The translations under genes were made by a program, and so were the position numbers. From contig SCOI01000002.1 of NCBI GenBank assembly GCA_005503085.1, forward strand, positions 186,001-250,000: a stretch of DNA of 64,000 nt, given 5' to 3'. Below, in pieces: positions 16,612-26,162 of the stretch. The notes under the pieces are model-generated. The model did no database searches. It worked only from the letters and a program-made list of their open reading frames with translations, and was not told where the DNA came from. Every line of letters starts with the position of its first letter. The stretch's first letter is position 1. Origin of the DNA: Burkholderiales bacterium C2 (GTDB lineage Bacteria; Pseudomonadota; Gammaproteobacteria; Burkholderiales; Burkholderiaceae_C).

Positions 16612-18060
16612 TCAGCCCTGCCCAGGCCCCGAGCTTCGGCGCAAGGCCCGCCCTGCCCGCGCCAGCACCGCCGCACCGCCGTCATAGGCCTGCCGCCCGT
16701 TGACGAAAACCGCGTCTATGCCTTGCGAGCGCAAGAGCGGCACCTCGAAGCTGGCCAGGTCCTGCACCCGCTCAGGGTCGAACACGACGACATCGGCGGC
16801 CCAGCCGGGGCGCAGTTCGCCGCGCTCAGTTAAGCGGAACTGGCGCGCCGACAGGCCGGTCATCTTGTGCACAGCCTGCTCCAAGGTGAACAGGCCGCGT
16901 TCGCGCCAGTAGCGCGCCAGCACGCGCGGGAACGTGCCCCACAGCCGCGGATGCGGATGGCGGTCGTGCGGCAGGCCGTCGGAACCTATCATCGTCAGCC
17001 GGTGCGCGAGCACGCGCTCGACATCGTCCTCGTGCATCTGGAAGTAGCAGGCGCCGCCGGGCTGCAGGCGCCGGCAGGCCTCCTTCTGGTCGACGCCCCA
17101 CTCGGCGGCAATATCGGCCAGGCTGCGCCCGCCCAGCTCGGGATGGGGCTCGCTCCAGGTCAGCAGCACCTCGATCACGCCGTCGACCAGGTCCTCGCGC
17201 AGCACGGTGGAGCCGGCCAGATAGGGGTAGACGTCCAGACCCACGCCCTGGCGCTCGGCGAAGCGATCGATCAGCGGCAGAGTCTCTTGCGTGCGGCCCC
17301 AGTTGGCCGGGCCGGCGCATTTGTGGTGCGAGAAAATCAGCGGCACCCCGGCCTCGAAGGCGGTGTCGGCGGCCTCGTGCATGGCCTCCAAGATCGCCGC
17401 CATCTCGTCGCGCAAATGGCTCGCATAGACGCCACCATGGCGGGCCACGATGCGCGCCAGCGCCAGCACCTCGGCAGTCGGCGCGGCGGCGGCAGGCTGG
17501 TAGAACAGGCCCGAGGACAGGCCTTGCGCGCCCTCGGCCAGCGCCGCGTCCAGCAGCGCCTCCATGCGGGCCAGCTCGGCCGGCGACGCGGGCCGTGTCA
17601 CATCGCCCATCGTCGCGAAGCGCAGCGCCGTGTGGCCGATCAGCGAGACCACGTTGACGGCCGGCTGCGCCGCATTGACGGCCTCTTGATAGGCCGCGAA
17701 GCTGGCGAAGCGAAAGCCGGTGCGGCCCAGCAGATTCAAGGGCGGCTGCGGTGCCTCGGTCAGCAGCGGCACCAGCGAGATGCCGCAGTTGCCGGCCACC
17801 ACGGTGGTGATGCCTTGCGAGATCTTGGGCAGGCAATCGGGCTGCTCCAGCACCAGCGCGTCGTCATGGGTGTGCACATCGATGAAGCCCGGCGCGATCA
17901 CCTTGCCGGCGCAGTCGAGGCGGCGCGCGCTGGCGCTCGTCAGCCCCTCGCCCATCGCCACGATGCGCTCGCCCTGCAGCAGTACATCGCCGCGCCAGGC
18001 CGGCGTCGCGCCCGAGCCGTCGACGATCAGCCCGCCTTGCAGCAGCCAGGACTCACCCAT
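16612..18060 (-). CDS. N-acyl-D-amino-acid deacylase (D-aminoacylase)
   Basis: 482 residues of the amidohydrolase superfamily. Metal ligands appear in the D-aminoacylase order: His63-x-His65 in FIDVHTHDD, Cys92 in GNCGIS (the unusual Zn-binding Cys of this family), SHLRDE near 213, FSHHKCAG near 245, and a late Asp in IGSDGLPHDRHPHPRLWG. The N- and C-terminal strands form the composite beta-sandwich typical of these hydrolases. The enzyme releases D-amino acids from N-acyl-D-amino acids. It overlaps the 3' end of the RpiR gene by 8 bases and is the last gene of the D-amino-acid operon. Confidence 0.93.
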   Translation of the reverse strand: MGESWLLQGGLIVDGSGATPAWRGDVLLQGERIVAMGEGLTSASARRLDCAGKVIAPGFIDVHTHDDALVLEQPDCLPKISQGITTVVAGNCGISLVPLLTEAPQPPLNLLGRTGFRFASFAAYQEAVNAAQPAVNVVSLIGHTALRFATMGDVTRPASPAELARMEALLDAALAEGAQGLSSGLFYQPAAAAPTAEVLALARIVARHGGVYASHLRDEMAAILEAMHEAADTAFEAGVPLIFSHHKCAGPANWGRTQETLPLIDRFAERQGVGLDVYPYLAGSTVLREDLVDGVIEVLLTWSEPHPELGGRSLADIAAEWGVDQKEACRRLQPGGACYFQMHEDDVERVLAHRLTMIGSDGLPHDRHPHPRLWGTFPRVLARYWRERGLFTLEQAVHKMTGLSARQFRLTERGELRPGWAADVVVFDPERVQDLASFEVPLLRSQGIDAVFVNGRQAYDGGAAVLARAGRALRRSSGPGQG

Positions 18061-18952
18061 GGGGCACCTGCCAGTTCAGCAACGGATGGTCGTGCGTGTC
18101 TATGCCATGGCGCTGCAGCACCTCGCGCACGCTTTGCAGGCGATAGACCGCCGGCTCGCCGATCACCTTGGCGATCAGCACGGTCAGCACCTCGATGGCG
18201 GTCAGATGGGCCAGATAGGCCTCGGTGCCCACATGCATCACCGCGTCCTCCGGCACCTTCAGGCCCAGCACAATGTCGGCATTGGCAGCCAGCTTGGTGC
18301 CCGGCTGGGTCAGCGCGATCACGGTCGCCCCCTGGGCCCGTGCCACGGCCACCGCCTCCAGCAGCAGCGGCATGCCGCCGACATGAGAGATCGCGACGAT
18401 GACGCCGCCCGGGCCCTGGGTGGCTGCGGCCAGCAGCTGCGAGTGGAAGTCGACCCAAGCGTTGGACACCAGGCCCAGGCGGAACAGCCGCGCATGCAGA
18501 TCGGCGGCCATGAAGTTGGAGGTGGCGCCGGCCGCCAGCGCATCGATGCGGGTCGCATGGGCGATCGCATGAGCGGCGGCGTCCAGGACCTTGGGATCGA
18601 ACTGGCTGCTCAGCCCGGCGATGGTGCCAGCCGCGCCGCGCGTGATCTTGTGGGCCACCTGCTCGGTCGTGTCCTGCAGTTGCACGCGGCGGTGCAGCGG
18701 CGAGCCGCCGACCGCCATCTCTTGCGCCAGCGCCAGCTTGAACTCGCGCAGCCCGGCAAAGCCCAGATCGCGGCAGGCCCGCATGATGGTAGGCACCGAC
18801 GCGCCGCTGCGCGCCGCCAGCGCCTCGAAGCTCTCGTCCAGCACCCGCTCCGGGTCCTCCAGCATCAGCGCGAAAATCGCGCGGCGCGCGGCCGGTGCTT
18901 TCTGCTGCGCCTCGGCAATCGCGGCCATCAGCCCTGTTTTTCGATCACTCAT
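18053..18952 (-). CDS. MurR/RpiR family transcriptional regulator
   Basis: 299 residues: an N-terminal RpiR helix-turn-helix (residues ~1-80, LAARSGASVPTIMRACRDLG) and a SIS domain (~125-260, DALAAGATSNFMAADL, VIVAISHVGGMPLLLEAV). SIS domains usually sense phosphosugars, but members linked to N-acyl-amino-acid and peptide genes are common, so the ligand may be an amino-acid derivative here. It lies one base after the PLP-enzyme gene and overlaps the D-aminoacylase start. It is the natural candidate to bind the TGAAA-N5-TTTCA dyads in the operon promoter. Confidence 0.92.
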   Translation of the reverse strand: MSDRKTGLMAAIAEAQQKAPAARRAIFALMLEDPERVLDESFEALAARSGASVPTIMRACRDLGFAGLREFKLALAQEMAVGGSPLHRRVQLQDTTEQVAHKITRGAAGTIAGLSSQFDPKVLDAAAHAIAHATRIDALAAGATSNFMAADLHARLFRLGLVSNAWVDFHSQLLAAATQGPGGVIVAISHVGGMPLLLEAVAVARAQGATVIALTQPGTKLAANADIVLGLKVPEDAVMHVGTEAYLAHLTAIEVLTVLIAKVIGEPAVYRLQSVREVLQRHGIDTHDHPLLNWQVPHG

Positions 18953-18953
18953 C

Positions 18954-20228
18954 TCAGAAATGGGTCAGCACCGCGTCGCTGACGCGGTAGTCGTTTTCGA
19001 CGATGGGCAGCCAGGTCCATTTGTCGAAGGTCGTGCAGGGATGGGAGATGCCCAGGCCCAGCCGGTCGCCGACCTGGGGGCCTAGCGCAGCGGCCGGGTC
19101 CCAACGCAGATAGGCGTGCTGGTCATTGAGCCCGGTGATGCGCCAGGCGGCCGGCGCGGCCAGCGGCGCCCGCGAGTCCAGCGGCGCATGCCAGACGGGG
19201 GTCGGCAGATCGATGTCGAAGGAGATGTCGCGCCGGCCCACGGCCAGGATGGCCAGGCCCGGCTCCGGGCAGGACTGCACCAGGGCCCAGACCTCCAGCG
19301 CGCTTTGCAGGCCATCGACATGCCGGCAGCGCTGGTCCAGCACATTGACCAGGCGCTTGTAGTGCCCGTGGTCATGGGTGATATAGCAGCCCGAGCGCAG
19401 CAGGCCCAGCACCGGCTTGCCCAGGCGCGGCCGCAGCGCACCGGCCACCAGATCGAAGATGCCGGAGCCGCCGGCCGAGACGATGATCTCGTCGGCCGCG
19501 TCGAACCAGCCGCGCTCGGCACAGCTGCGGGCCACCGCCTGCACCCGCGCCATCAGCGCGTCGGCATAGGCGGTGTCGACCGCGCTGTCGCCGGTGGCGC
19601 CCAGGCCCTCATAGCACTCGATGCCCGCCAGTCGGAACACCGGACTTGCGTGCAGATGCGCGGCCAGGGCCAGCGCCTCGGCCTCGTCGCGCGTGCCGCT
19701 GCGGCCGCCGACCAGGCCGATCTCCAGCAGCACCTCGAAAACAGGTGCCAGGTCTTGCCTCTGGTGCCAGCGCTCGATCAGCGCGCACTGCGCCAGCGAG
19801 TCGACCAGAAAGACCACGCGCAGATCGGCGTGCTGCGCGAGCAGCGCCGCCAGACCCGCCAGATCGGCCTCGCTGCAGACCTGGTTGGCGATCACTGCGC
19901 GGCGAACGCCGCTGGCGACGCCGACCGCCAGCTGCTTGATGGTCGCAAAGCTGATACCCCAGGCGCCGGCATCGAGCTGGCGCTGGAACAGCTGCGGGCT
20001 CATCGTCGTCTTGCCATGCGGCGCCAGCGCCACGCCCTGGCTCTGCGCATAGGCCTGCATCCAGCGGACGTTGTGCTCCAGCGCCTCGCGCTTGATCACC
20101 GCCAGCGGCAGCGGCAGATCGCCGGCCAGCACATTCCAGTGTTTGGCGGCCAGCTCGGCCAGCGGCAGCGGCGGCTCGGTCAGCGGAAAGCCCTTCAGCG
20201 CGGCACTCAGGACAACAGGCGTGGTCAT
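18954..20228 (-). CDS. D-serine dehydratase/D-threonine aldolase-like PLP enzyme (alanine-racemase fold)
   Basis: 424 residues from the ATG at 20228, which overlaps the upstream stop as ATGA. The alanine-racemase-like N-domain carries the PLP lysine in APHGKTTMSP (Lys73), matching the HGKT motif of the DSD1/D-threonine-aldolase group. The C-terminal domain has ISHPCTTFDKW, where His396 and Cys398 match the Zn-binding H-x-C of eukaryotic-type D-serine dehydratase. The expected reaction is dehydration or deamination of D-serine or D-threonine to 2-oxoacid and ammonia; annotated relatives are called amino acid deaminase. Its place between the importer and the D-aminoacylase supports D-amino-acid catabolism. 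Confidence 0.88.
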   Translation of the reverse strand: MTTPVVLSAALKGFPLTEPPLPLAELAAKHWNVLAGDLPLPLAVIKREALEHNVRWMQAYAQSQGVALAPHGKTTMSPQLFQRQLDAGAWGISFATIKQLAVGVASGVRRAVIANQVCSEADLAGLAALLAQHADLRVVFLVDSLAQCALIERWHQRQDLAPVFEVLLEIGLVGGRSGTRDEAEALALAAHLHASPVFRLAGIECYEGLGATGDSAVDTAYADALMARVQAVARSCAERGWFDAADEIIVSAGGSGIFDLVAGALRPRLGKPVLGLLRSGCYITHDHGHYKRLVNVLDQRCRHVDGLQSALEVWALVQSCPEPGLAILAVGRRDISFDIDLPTPVWHAPLDSRAPLAAPAAWRITGLNDQHAYLRWDPAAALGPQVGDRLGLGISHPCTTFDKWTWLPIVENDYRVSDAVLTHF

Positions 20229-21201
20229 ACGAAAAGCTCCTGGCGCCAGCAGGCCGAGAAACGGCCGGGACGCACTTCGGTCAAAGGGGGAATCGCCTCG
20301 GCGCAGCGCGCCTGGGCCTGGGGGCAGCGGGTTCGGAACACGCAGCCCGAGGGCGGATTCATCGGGCTGGGGATGTCGCCCTGCAGCGGCACCGGGCGGT
20401 GCGGCGCCTCGGGGTCGGGCTGGGGCGAGGCGGCCAGCAGCGCGCGAGTGTAGGGGTGCAGCGGCTGCGCGTAGAGCGCCTCGGTCTCGGCCACCTCCAT
20501 CACGCGGCCCAGATACAGCACGACGACGCGATCGCACAGGTACTCGACGACATCGAGGTCATGCGAGATGAAGAGCATCGTCAGCTTGAAGCGCTCGCGC
20601 AGATCGCACAGCAGGTTGACGACCTGGGACTGGATAGACACATCGAGCGCCGACAGCGGCTCGTCGGCGACGATGAACTCCGGCTCGACCGCCAGCGCGC
20701 GCGCGACGCCGATGCGCTGGCGCTGGCCGCCGCTGAATTCATGCGGGAAGCGCGTGCCATGCTCGGGCCGCAACCCCACCAGGTCCAGCAGCTCGGCGAT
20801 GCGCGCCGCCCGCGCCTCGCGGCCCTTGGCCAGGCCATGGGTGTCCAGCGCTTCGCCGAGGATGTCGGCGATGCGCATCTTCGGATTCAGGCTGGCATAG
20901 GGATCCTGGAAGATGATCTGCAGCTTGCGGCGCAGCTCGCGCATGCGGCCGCTGCCGGCCCGGGTGATGTCCTCGCCGCGGTACAGCACCTGGCCGGCGC
21001 TGGGATCGATCAGCCGCAACAGGCTGCGGCCCAGGGTGCTCTTGCCCGAACCCGATTCGCCGACCAGGCCCAGGGTCTCGCCGGGCTGTATCGTGAAGCT
21101 GACATCGTCGACCGCGCGCACCGGCTTCCTGGTATCGCCGAAATAGCGCTTCAGCTGGCGTACCTCGATCAGCGGCTGTTGTTGTTGTTCTTCTTGATGC
21201 A

Positions 21202-21202
<1 letters not shown>
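20225..21202 (-). CDS. Peptide-type ABC transporter ATP-binding protein (DppF/OppF type)
   Basis: 325 residues from the ATG at 21202, 8 bases after GAGGAG; an in-frame GTG at 21211 overlaps that ribosome site. Walker A GESGSGKSTLG, signature FSGGQRQRIGVARAL, Walker B IVADEPLSALD and H-loop LFISHDL are intact. The C-terminal oligopeptide-transporter extension has the Cys-rich CVFRTRCPQAQARC, typical of the family. It pairs with the DppD-type ATPase encoded upstream and shares one base with its stop codon. Confidence 0.94.
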
Positions 21203-22220
<1,018 letters not shown>

Positions 22221-22224
<4 letters not shown>

Positions 22225-23063
22225 CGCATCGACTTCTTCAGTTTCGGGTCCAGCAGATCGCGCACGGCGTCGCCGACCAGTTGCAGCGACAAGGCCGTGA
22301 AGATGATGGCCAGGCCCGGGAACAGCACGACCCAGAAGGCCTGATGCGCATAGCTCTGGCTGCCGGCCACCATCGTGCCCCAGGTCGGGATGTCGGGCGG
22401 CACGCCAACGCCCAGGAAGGACAGGCCGGCCTCGGCCAGGATGGCGTAGGCGAAGATGAAGCTCAGCTGCACCAGCACCGGCGACAGCAGATTCGGCAGG
22501 ATGTGGCGCCACAGGATGCGCCCCGTGCCGACGCCGACCGCCCGCGCCGCCTCGACGAACAGCAGCTCGCGCAAGACCAGGGTCGAGGCCCGCACCACCC
22601 GCGCGACGCGCGGCGTGTAGACCAGCACCAGGGCCAGCACGACGTTGAACATCGAAGGCCCGAGTATGGCCACCAGCGCGATCGCCAGCAGGATGTCGGG
22701 GAAAGACATCATCGCGTCGACCAGGCGCATCAGCGGCCCGTCCAGGCGCTTGAAGAAGCCGGCCACCAGGCCCAGCAAGGTGCCCATCAAGACGGCGCCG
22801 AGCGCGGTGCTGGCGGCGATCATCAGCGAGTAGCGGCCGCCATGGACGATGCGGGCATAGACATCGCGGCCCAGCTCGTCGGTGCCCAGCCAATGCGCGG
22901 CGCCGGGGCCGCGCAGCCGCTCCATGATGGCGGTGTCGTTCGGGTCGAAGCGGCCGAAGACCTCGGCCCCCAGCGCCAGCACCGAGATCAGCGTGAGGAC
23001 AATCATCGCGACCAGCACGATGCGGCGGCGCACCAGCTGTTTGAGCGCAAGGGGCATCTTCAT
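22221..23063 (-). CDS. Peptide-type ABC transporter permease (DppC type)
   Basis: 280 residues. An N-terminal membrane segment (IVLVAMIVLTLISVLAL), the OppC/DppC start motif HWLGTDELGRDVYARIVHGG in the periplasmic loop, and the EAA coupling loop (EAARAVGVGTGRILWRHILPN) are present. The start at 23063 (MKMPLALK) overlaps the DppB-type stop as ATGA. Works with the DppB-type subunit as the membrane pore. Confidence 0.94.
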
Positions 23064-24001
23064 ACTTTGACTCGCGGATCGACCAGCATGTACAGCAGGT
23101 CGATGAAGAAATTGATCAGCACATAGATGGCCGCGATCACCAGCAGCGCGCCCTGGATCACCGGGTAGTCGCGCCGCAGCACCGCGTTGACGACCAGATT
23201 GCCGACGCCGGGCAGACCGAACACCGTCTCGGTGATCACCGCGCCGCCAATCATCAGTGCGACGGTGAGCCCAAGCACCGTGACGATGGGCACCAGCGCA
23301 TTGCACAGCGCATGCTTGAACACCACCACCCCCTCGGGCAGGCCCTTGGAGCGGGCGGTGCGCACATAGTCCTCGCCCAGCACGTCCAGCATCGAGGCAC
23401 GCGTGAAGCGGATGATCAGCGCCGAGTTCAGAAGGCCCAGCACCAGGGCCGGCAGCACCAGCGTGTGCAGGCGCGCCAGCAAGGGCGCGCCGGGCTCGCC
23501 ATAGCCCGAGACCGGGAACCAGCCCATGCCCACCGCGAAGATCTGTATCAGCACCAGCCCCATCCAGAAGCTCGGGATGCTGGCGCCCAGCATCGCCAGG
23601 CCGGTGAAGAACTGGTCGATGAAGCGGCCACGGAACACCGCCGACAGCACACCGCAGGGCACGCCGATCAGCGCCGCGATGGCCACCGCCAGCAAGGCCA
23701 GCAAAAAGGTCGGCTCGGCGCGCTCCCACAGCGCCTGCGTGACCGGGCGCTGCAGAAAGATCGAGTCACCCAGATTGCCCTGGGCCAGTTCGCGCAGCCA
23801 GTAGCCGAACTGCAGCAGCAGCGGCTGGTCCAGCCCGTACTGCACGCGCACCCGGGCGATGTCGGCCGGCGTGGCCTGGTCGCCCAAGAGCACGGCCACC
23901 GGATCGCCGGGCGCGGCGCGCGTCAGCAGGAACACCAGCACCGCGACGATGGCCATCACCAGCGCCATGCCGCCCAGGCGCGAAAGCAGGTACTTCAGCA
24001 T
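23060..24001 (-). CDS. Peptide-type ABC transporter permease (DppB type)
   Basis: 313 residues from the ATG at 24001 (MLKYLLSRLG); a TTG three codons earlier is open but matches the family less well. Six membrane segments, LTRAAPGDPVAVLLG at the end of TM1 and the EAA loop YVRTARSKGLPEGVVVFKHA are typical of OppB/DppB/GsiC permeases. It begins 21 bases after the binding-protein gene. Confidence 0.94.
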   Translation of the reverse strand: MLKYLLSRLGGMALVMAIVAVLVFLLTRAAPGDPVAVLLGDQATPADIARVRVQYGLDQPLLLQFGYWLRELAQGNLGDSIFLQRPVTQALWERAEPTFLLALLAVAIAALIGVPCGVLSAVFRGRFIDQFFTGLAMLGASIPSFWMGLVLIQIFAVGMGWFPVSGYGEPGAPLLARLHTLVLPALVLGLLNSALIIRFTRASMLDVLGEDYVRTARSKGLPEGVVVFKHALCNALVPIVTVLGLTVALMIGGAVITETVFGLPGVGNLVVNAVLRRDYPVIQGALLVIAAIYVLINFFIDLLYMLVDPRVKV

Positions 24002-24022
24002 GGGAGTCAAGGGAGCCAGGGG

Positions 24023-25585
24023 TCAGTTCTTGACGGTGACGTTCCAGAAGAAGGGCCAGGCGGCCGGCTGGTAGTTCGAAAGCAGAGGGCTGCGCGCCGA
24101 CAGGCTGGCGAACTTGCCGACGTTGACATAGGGCACTTCGTCGTAGACCACCTGCTGCACCTTGCCCCACAGCGCGCCGCGCTTGGCGGGGTCGGCCTCG
24201 CGGTTGAAGGCCTCCAGTGCGGCGGTCTTGGCCGGGCTGCTCCACCAGCCCGGCGCGCCCTCGCCCAGCTGCGGCGGCGACAGCATCGGCTCGGGGAACT
24301 GGCCCGAGTGCGTGATGTAGAGATCCCACAGCTTGGCTTCGCCGCGGCGCTGCACCAGGGTGGCCCAGTCGACCACATTGAGCTCCACCTTCAGGCCGGC
24401 CCGCTTGAACTGCTCGGCCATCAAGAGGGCCATGTTGTAGTGGAAATCGTATTGGCGGCTGGTCAGCACACGGAGGGTCTCGCCCTTGTAGCCGGCCTTC
24501 TCGGCCATGGCCTTGGCTTTCGCGGCATTGCGCTGGTTGTACTGCTCGGCGCCGGCGCTCGAATAGAACGGCGAACCCTTGGGAAAGTGATTCGCCTCGG
24601 CGCTGAAGAAGCGCGTGTCGCCGAAACCGGCGGCCAGCATCTCGCCGCTGCCCATCGCGGTCTGCACCGCCTGGCGCAGCGCCTGGCTGGCCAGCGGGCC
24701 TTCCTTGGTATTGAAGACGATGTAGGGGAAGCCGAACGAAGGCGTCATCAGGGCCACGGTCTTGCCCTGAGCCTTGTCCAGCCGCGCCATCGCCTCGACC
24801 GGCAGCAGGTCGGCATAGTGGTACTGGCCGGCCAGCGCGCCCTCGACCCGGGTGTTGGCATTGGGCACCGGCACGAAGCGCAGCTCGGCGATCAGCGCCT
24901 CGCGCTTGCCGCCATAGCCGTTGGCCGGCTCCTTGCGGGCGCTGTACTGATCGAAGCGGCTCAAGAGCACATATTGATCGGGGCGGCGCTCCTTGAAGCG
25001 GTAAGGCCCGGTGCCCACAAACTCCTTCAGCGGCAGCGCGATCGCCTCCTTGGCCATGATGGCGGCCATGCCGGTGGGCAGGGCCAGCTGGGCCACCAGG
25101 GGCGCATAGGGGTTCTTCAGCGTCAGCTCGATCTCCAGCGGGCCCAGCGCCTTCATGCCGGCCAGCTCCCTGGCCACCGCCTTGCCGCGCGGCGCGTTGT
25201 CCATCCAGCGCTGCAGGCTGGCGAGCACATCCTCGGCGTTCAGATCGCGGCCCGAATGCAGCTTGACACCTTTGCGCAGCGCGATGCGGTAGGTCTTGCC
25301 GTCGGCCGAGACCTTGGGCATGGCCTCGGCCAGCATGGGCACCAGCTGCCACTTGGCATCGAAGGTGTAGAGCGGCTCGAACACATGCTGCATGATGGTG
25401 CCGACCAGATCGGCGGTGGAGGCCATCGGGTCCAGTGTCTGCGGCTCGGCCACCATGGCCAGCGTCGCATGGCCGGTGGCCGCGCCCTGAGCCAACGCAG
25501 GCTGCAAGCCGCCCAGCAGGACGGCACCCGCCAGGCCAGCGAGGACGCGGCGTCGCGCAAACAAGAAAGGGATGGCTGCTCGCAT
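24023..25585 (-). CDS. ABC transporter substrate-binding protein, peptide family 5
   Basis: 520 residues from the ATG at 25585, with GGAGAG seven bases upstream. The N-terminus reads as a twin-Arg-like or Sec signal (FARRRVLAGLAGAVLLGGLQPALA); RRR-V-L is compatible with either route. The mature part shows the SBP family-5 pattern: AMVAEPQTLDPMAS, LRKGVKLHSGRDLNAEDV, and VGTGPYRFKERR. Family members bind di- or oligopeptides, nickel or opines. The genes downstream suggest N-acyl-D-amino acids or D-residue-containing peptides (inference). First gene of the operon. Confidence 0.92.
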   Translation of the reverse strand: MRAAIPFLFARRRVLAGLAGAVLLGGLQPALAQGAATGHATLAMVAEPQTLDPMASTADLVGTIMQHVFEPLYTFDAKWQLVPMLAEAMPKVSADGKTYRIALRKGVKLHSGRDLNAEDVLASLQRWMDNAPRGKAVARELAGMKALGPLEIELTLKNPYAPLVAQLALPTGMAAIMAKEAIALPLKEFVGTGPYRFKERRPDQYVLLSRFDQYSARKEPANGYGGKREALIAELRFVPVPNANTRVEGALAGQYHYADLLPVEAMARLDKAQGKTVALMTPSFGFPYIVFNTKEGPLASQALRQAVQTAMGSGEMLAAGFGDTRFFSAEANHFPKGSPFYSSAGAEQYNQRNAAKAKAMAEKAGYKGETLRVLTSRQYDFHYNMALLMAEQFKRAGLKVELNVVDWATLVQRRGEAKLWDLYITHSGQFPEPMLSPPQLGEGAPGWWSSPAKTAALEAFNREADPAKRGALWGKVQQVVYDEVPYVNVGKFASLSARSPLLSNYQPAAWPFFWNVTVKN

Positions 25586-25601
25586 AGATGGCTCTCCGTC
25601 A

Positions 25602-25616
25602 TGAAAATTAATTTCA
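25602..25616. promoter_or_regulatory. Operator candidate 1: TGAAA-N5-TTTCA
   Basis: TGAAA ATTAA TTTCA is a perfect 5-5-5 dyad 17 bases upstream of the binding-protein start codon, well placed to block that promoter. A second copy of the same form is at 25686-25700. The RpiR regulator of this operon is the likely binder (inference). Confidence 0.7.
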
Positions 25617-25634
25617 ATGCAGAGAACAATATCC

Positions 25635-25655
25635 AGGTTTAAGCCGATTAAACCT
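25635..25655. promoter_or_regulatory. Dyad AGGTTTAA-N5-TTAAACCT in the same divergent promoter
   Basis: A perfect 8-5-8 dyad (25635-25642 and 25648-25655), unrelated in sequence to the TGAAA dyads and lying between them. It may be a second regulator's site or a shared activator site. Confidence 0.65.
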
Positions 25656-25685
25656 AGAGAAAACCCGCTGTTCAGCGACGGATGT

Positions 25686-25700
25686 TGAAATACACTTTCA
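25686..25700. promoter_or_regulatory. Operator candidate 2: TGAAA-N5-TTTCA
   Basis: TGAAA TACAC TTTCA is the second dyad of the same form, 24 bases upstream of the ridA start. The centres of the two copies are 84 bp apart, about eight helical turns. A further TGAAA half-site is at 25712-25716. Confidence 0.7.
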
Positions 25701-25723
25701 TTCATCCACCCTGAAAGCCAAGC

Positions 25724-26110
25724 ATGCCATTGGAATACCTGGGCACCCCGCCCGTCGCCTCCGACCAACAAGCCCGCCCCTTCTCGCCTGCCGTGAGGGC
25801 CGGCGATTTCGTCTATGTGTCGGGCCAGGTGCCGGCCAATGCGGCCGGCGAGATCATCAGCGGCGGCATCGAAGCCCAGACCCACCAGGTGATGGCCAAT
25901 CTGAAGACCGTGCTGGCGCTGGCCGGCTGCACGCTGGACGATGTCTGCAAGAGCACCGTGTGGCTGGACGATGCGCGCGACTTCGGCGCCTTCAACCGCG
26001 TCTATATGAGCTACTTCCCGAACGGCAAGCCGGCCCGCTCGACCACCGAGGCCCGCCTGATGGTGGACGCCAAGGTCGAGATCGACGTGGTGGCCTACAA
26101 GCCCAGCTGA
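25724..26110 (+). CDS. RidA family enamine/imine deaminase
   Basis: 128 residues, full length for the YjgF/YER057c/UK114 (Rid) family. The family pattern is clear: SPAVRAGDFVYVSGQVP, the Gly-Ile and QTHQVMANLKTVL helix, and ARLMVDAKVEIDVVAYKP, where the Arg that binds the substrate carboxylate is expected at the start of ARLM. Rid proteins hydrolyse 2-aminoacrylate and related imines made by PLP dehydratases. It is divergent from the operon that encodes such a PLP enzyme and shares its dyad-containing promoter, a strong functional hint. Confidence 0.92.
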   Translation: MPLEYLGTPPVASDQQARPFSPAVRAGDFVYVSGQVPANAAGEIISGGIEAQTHQVMANLKTVLALAGCTLDDVCKSTVWLDDARDFGAFNRVYMSYFPNGKPARSTTEARLMVDAKVEIDVVAYKPS

Positions 26111-26133
26111 TCCGGCAAGACCCCGTCACCTGA

Positions 26134-26162
26134 GCTTTGAGACGCCGCCAGGCGGTCAAAGC
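26134..26162. terminator. Stem-loop between convergent ridA and hipA-type genes
   Basis: GCTTTGA (26134-26140) pairs with TCAAAGC (26156-26162), and CCGCC/GGCGG pair inside, leaving an asymmetric bulge. It covers the hipA-type stop codon. There is no clear T-run, so termination strength is uncertain. Confidence 0.5.

Noticed and set aside
23312-25642. 776-codon open frame on the plus strand opposite the peptide importer genes
   Set aside because: Composition (His, Gln, Arg-rich, repetitive) is that of a GC-frame shadow, and the minus-strand genes there are clear ABC transporter components.
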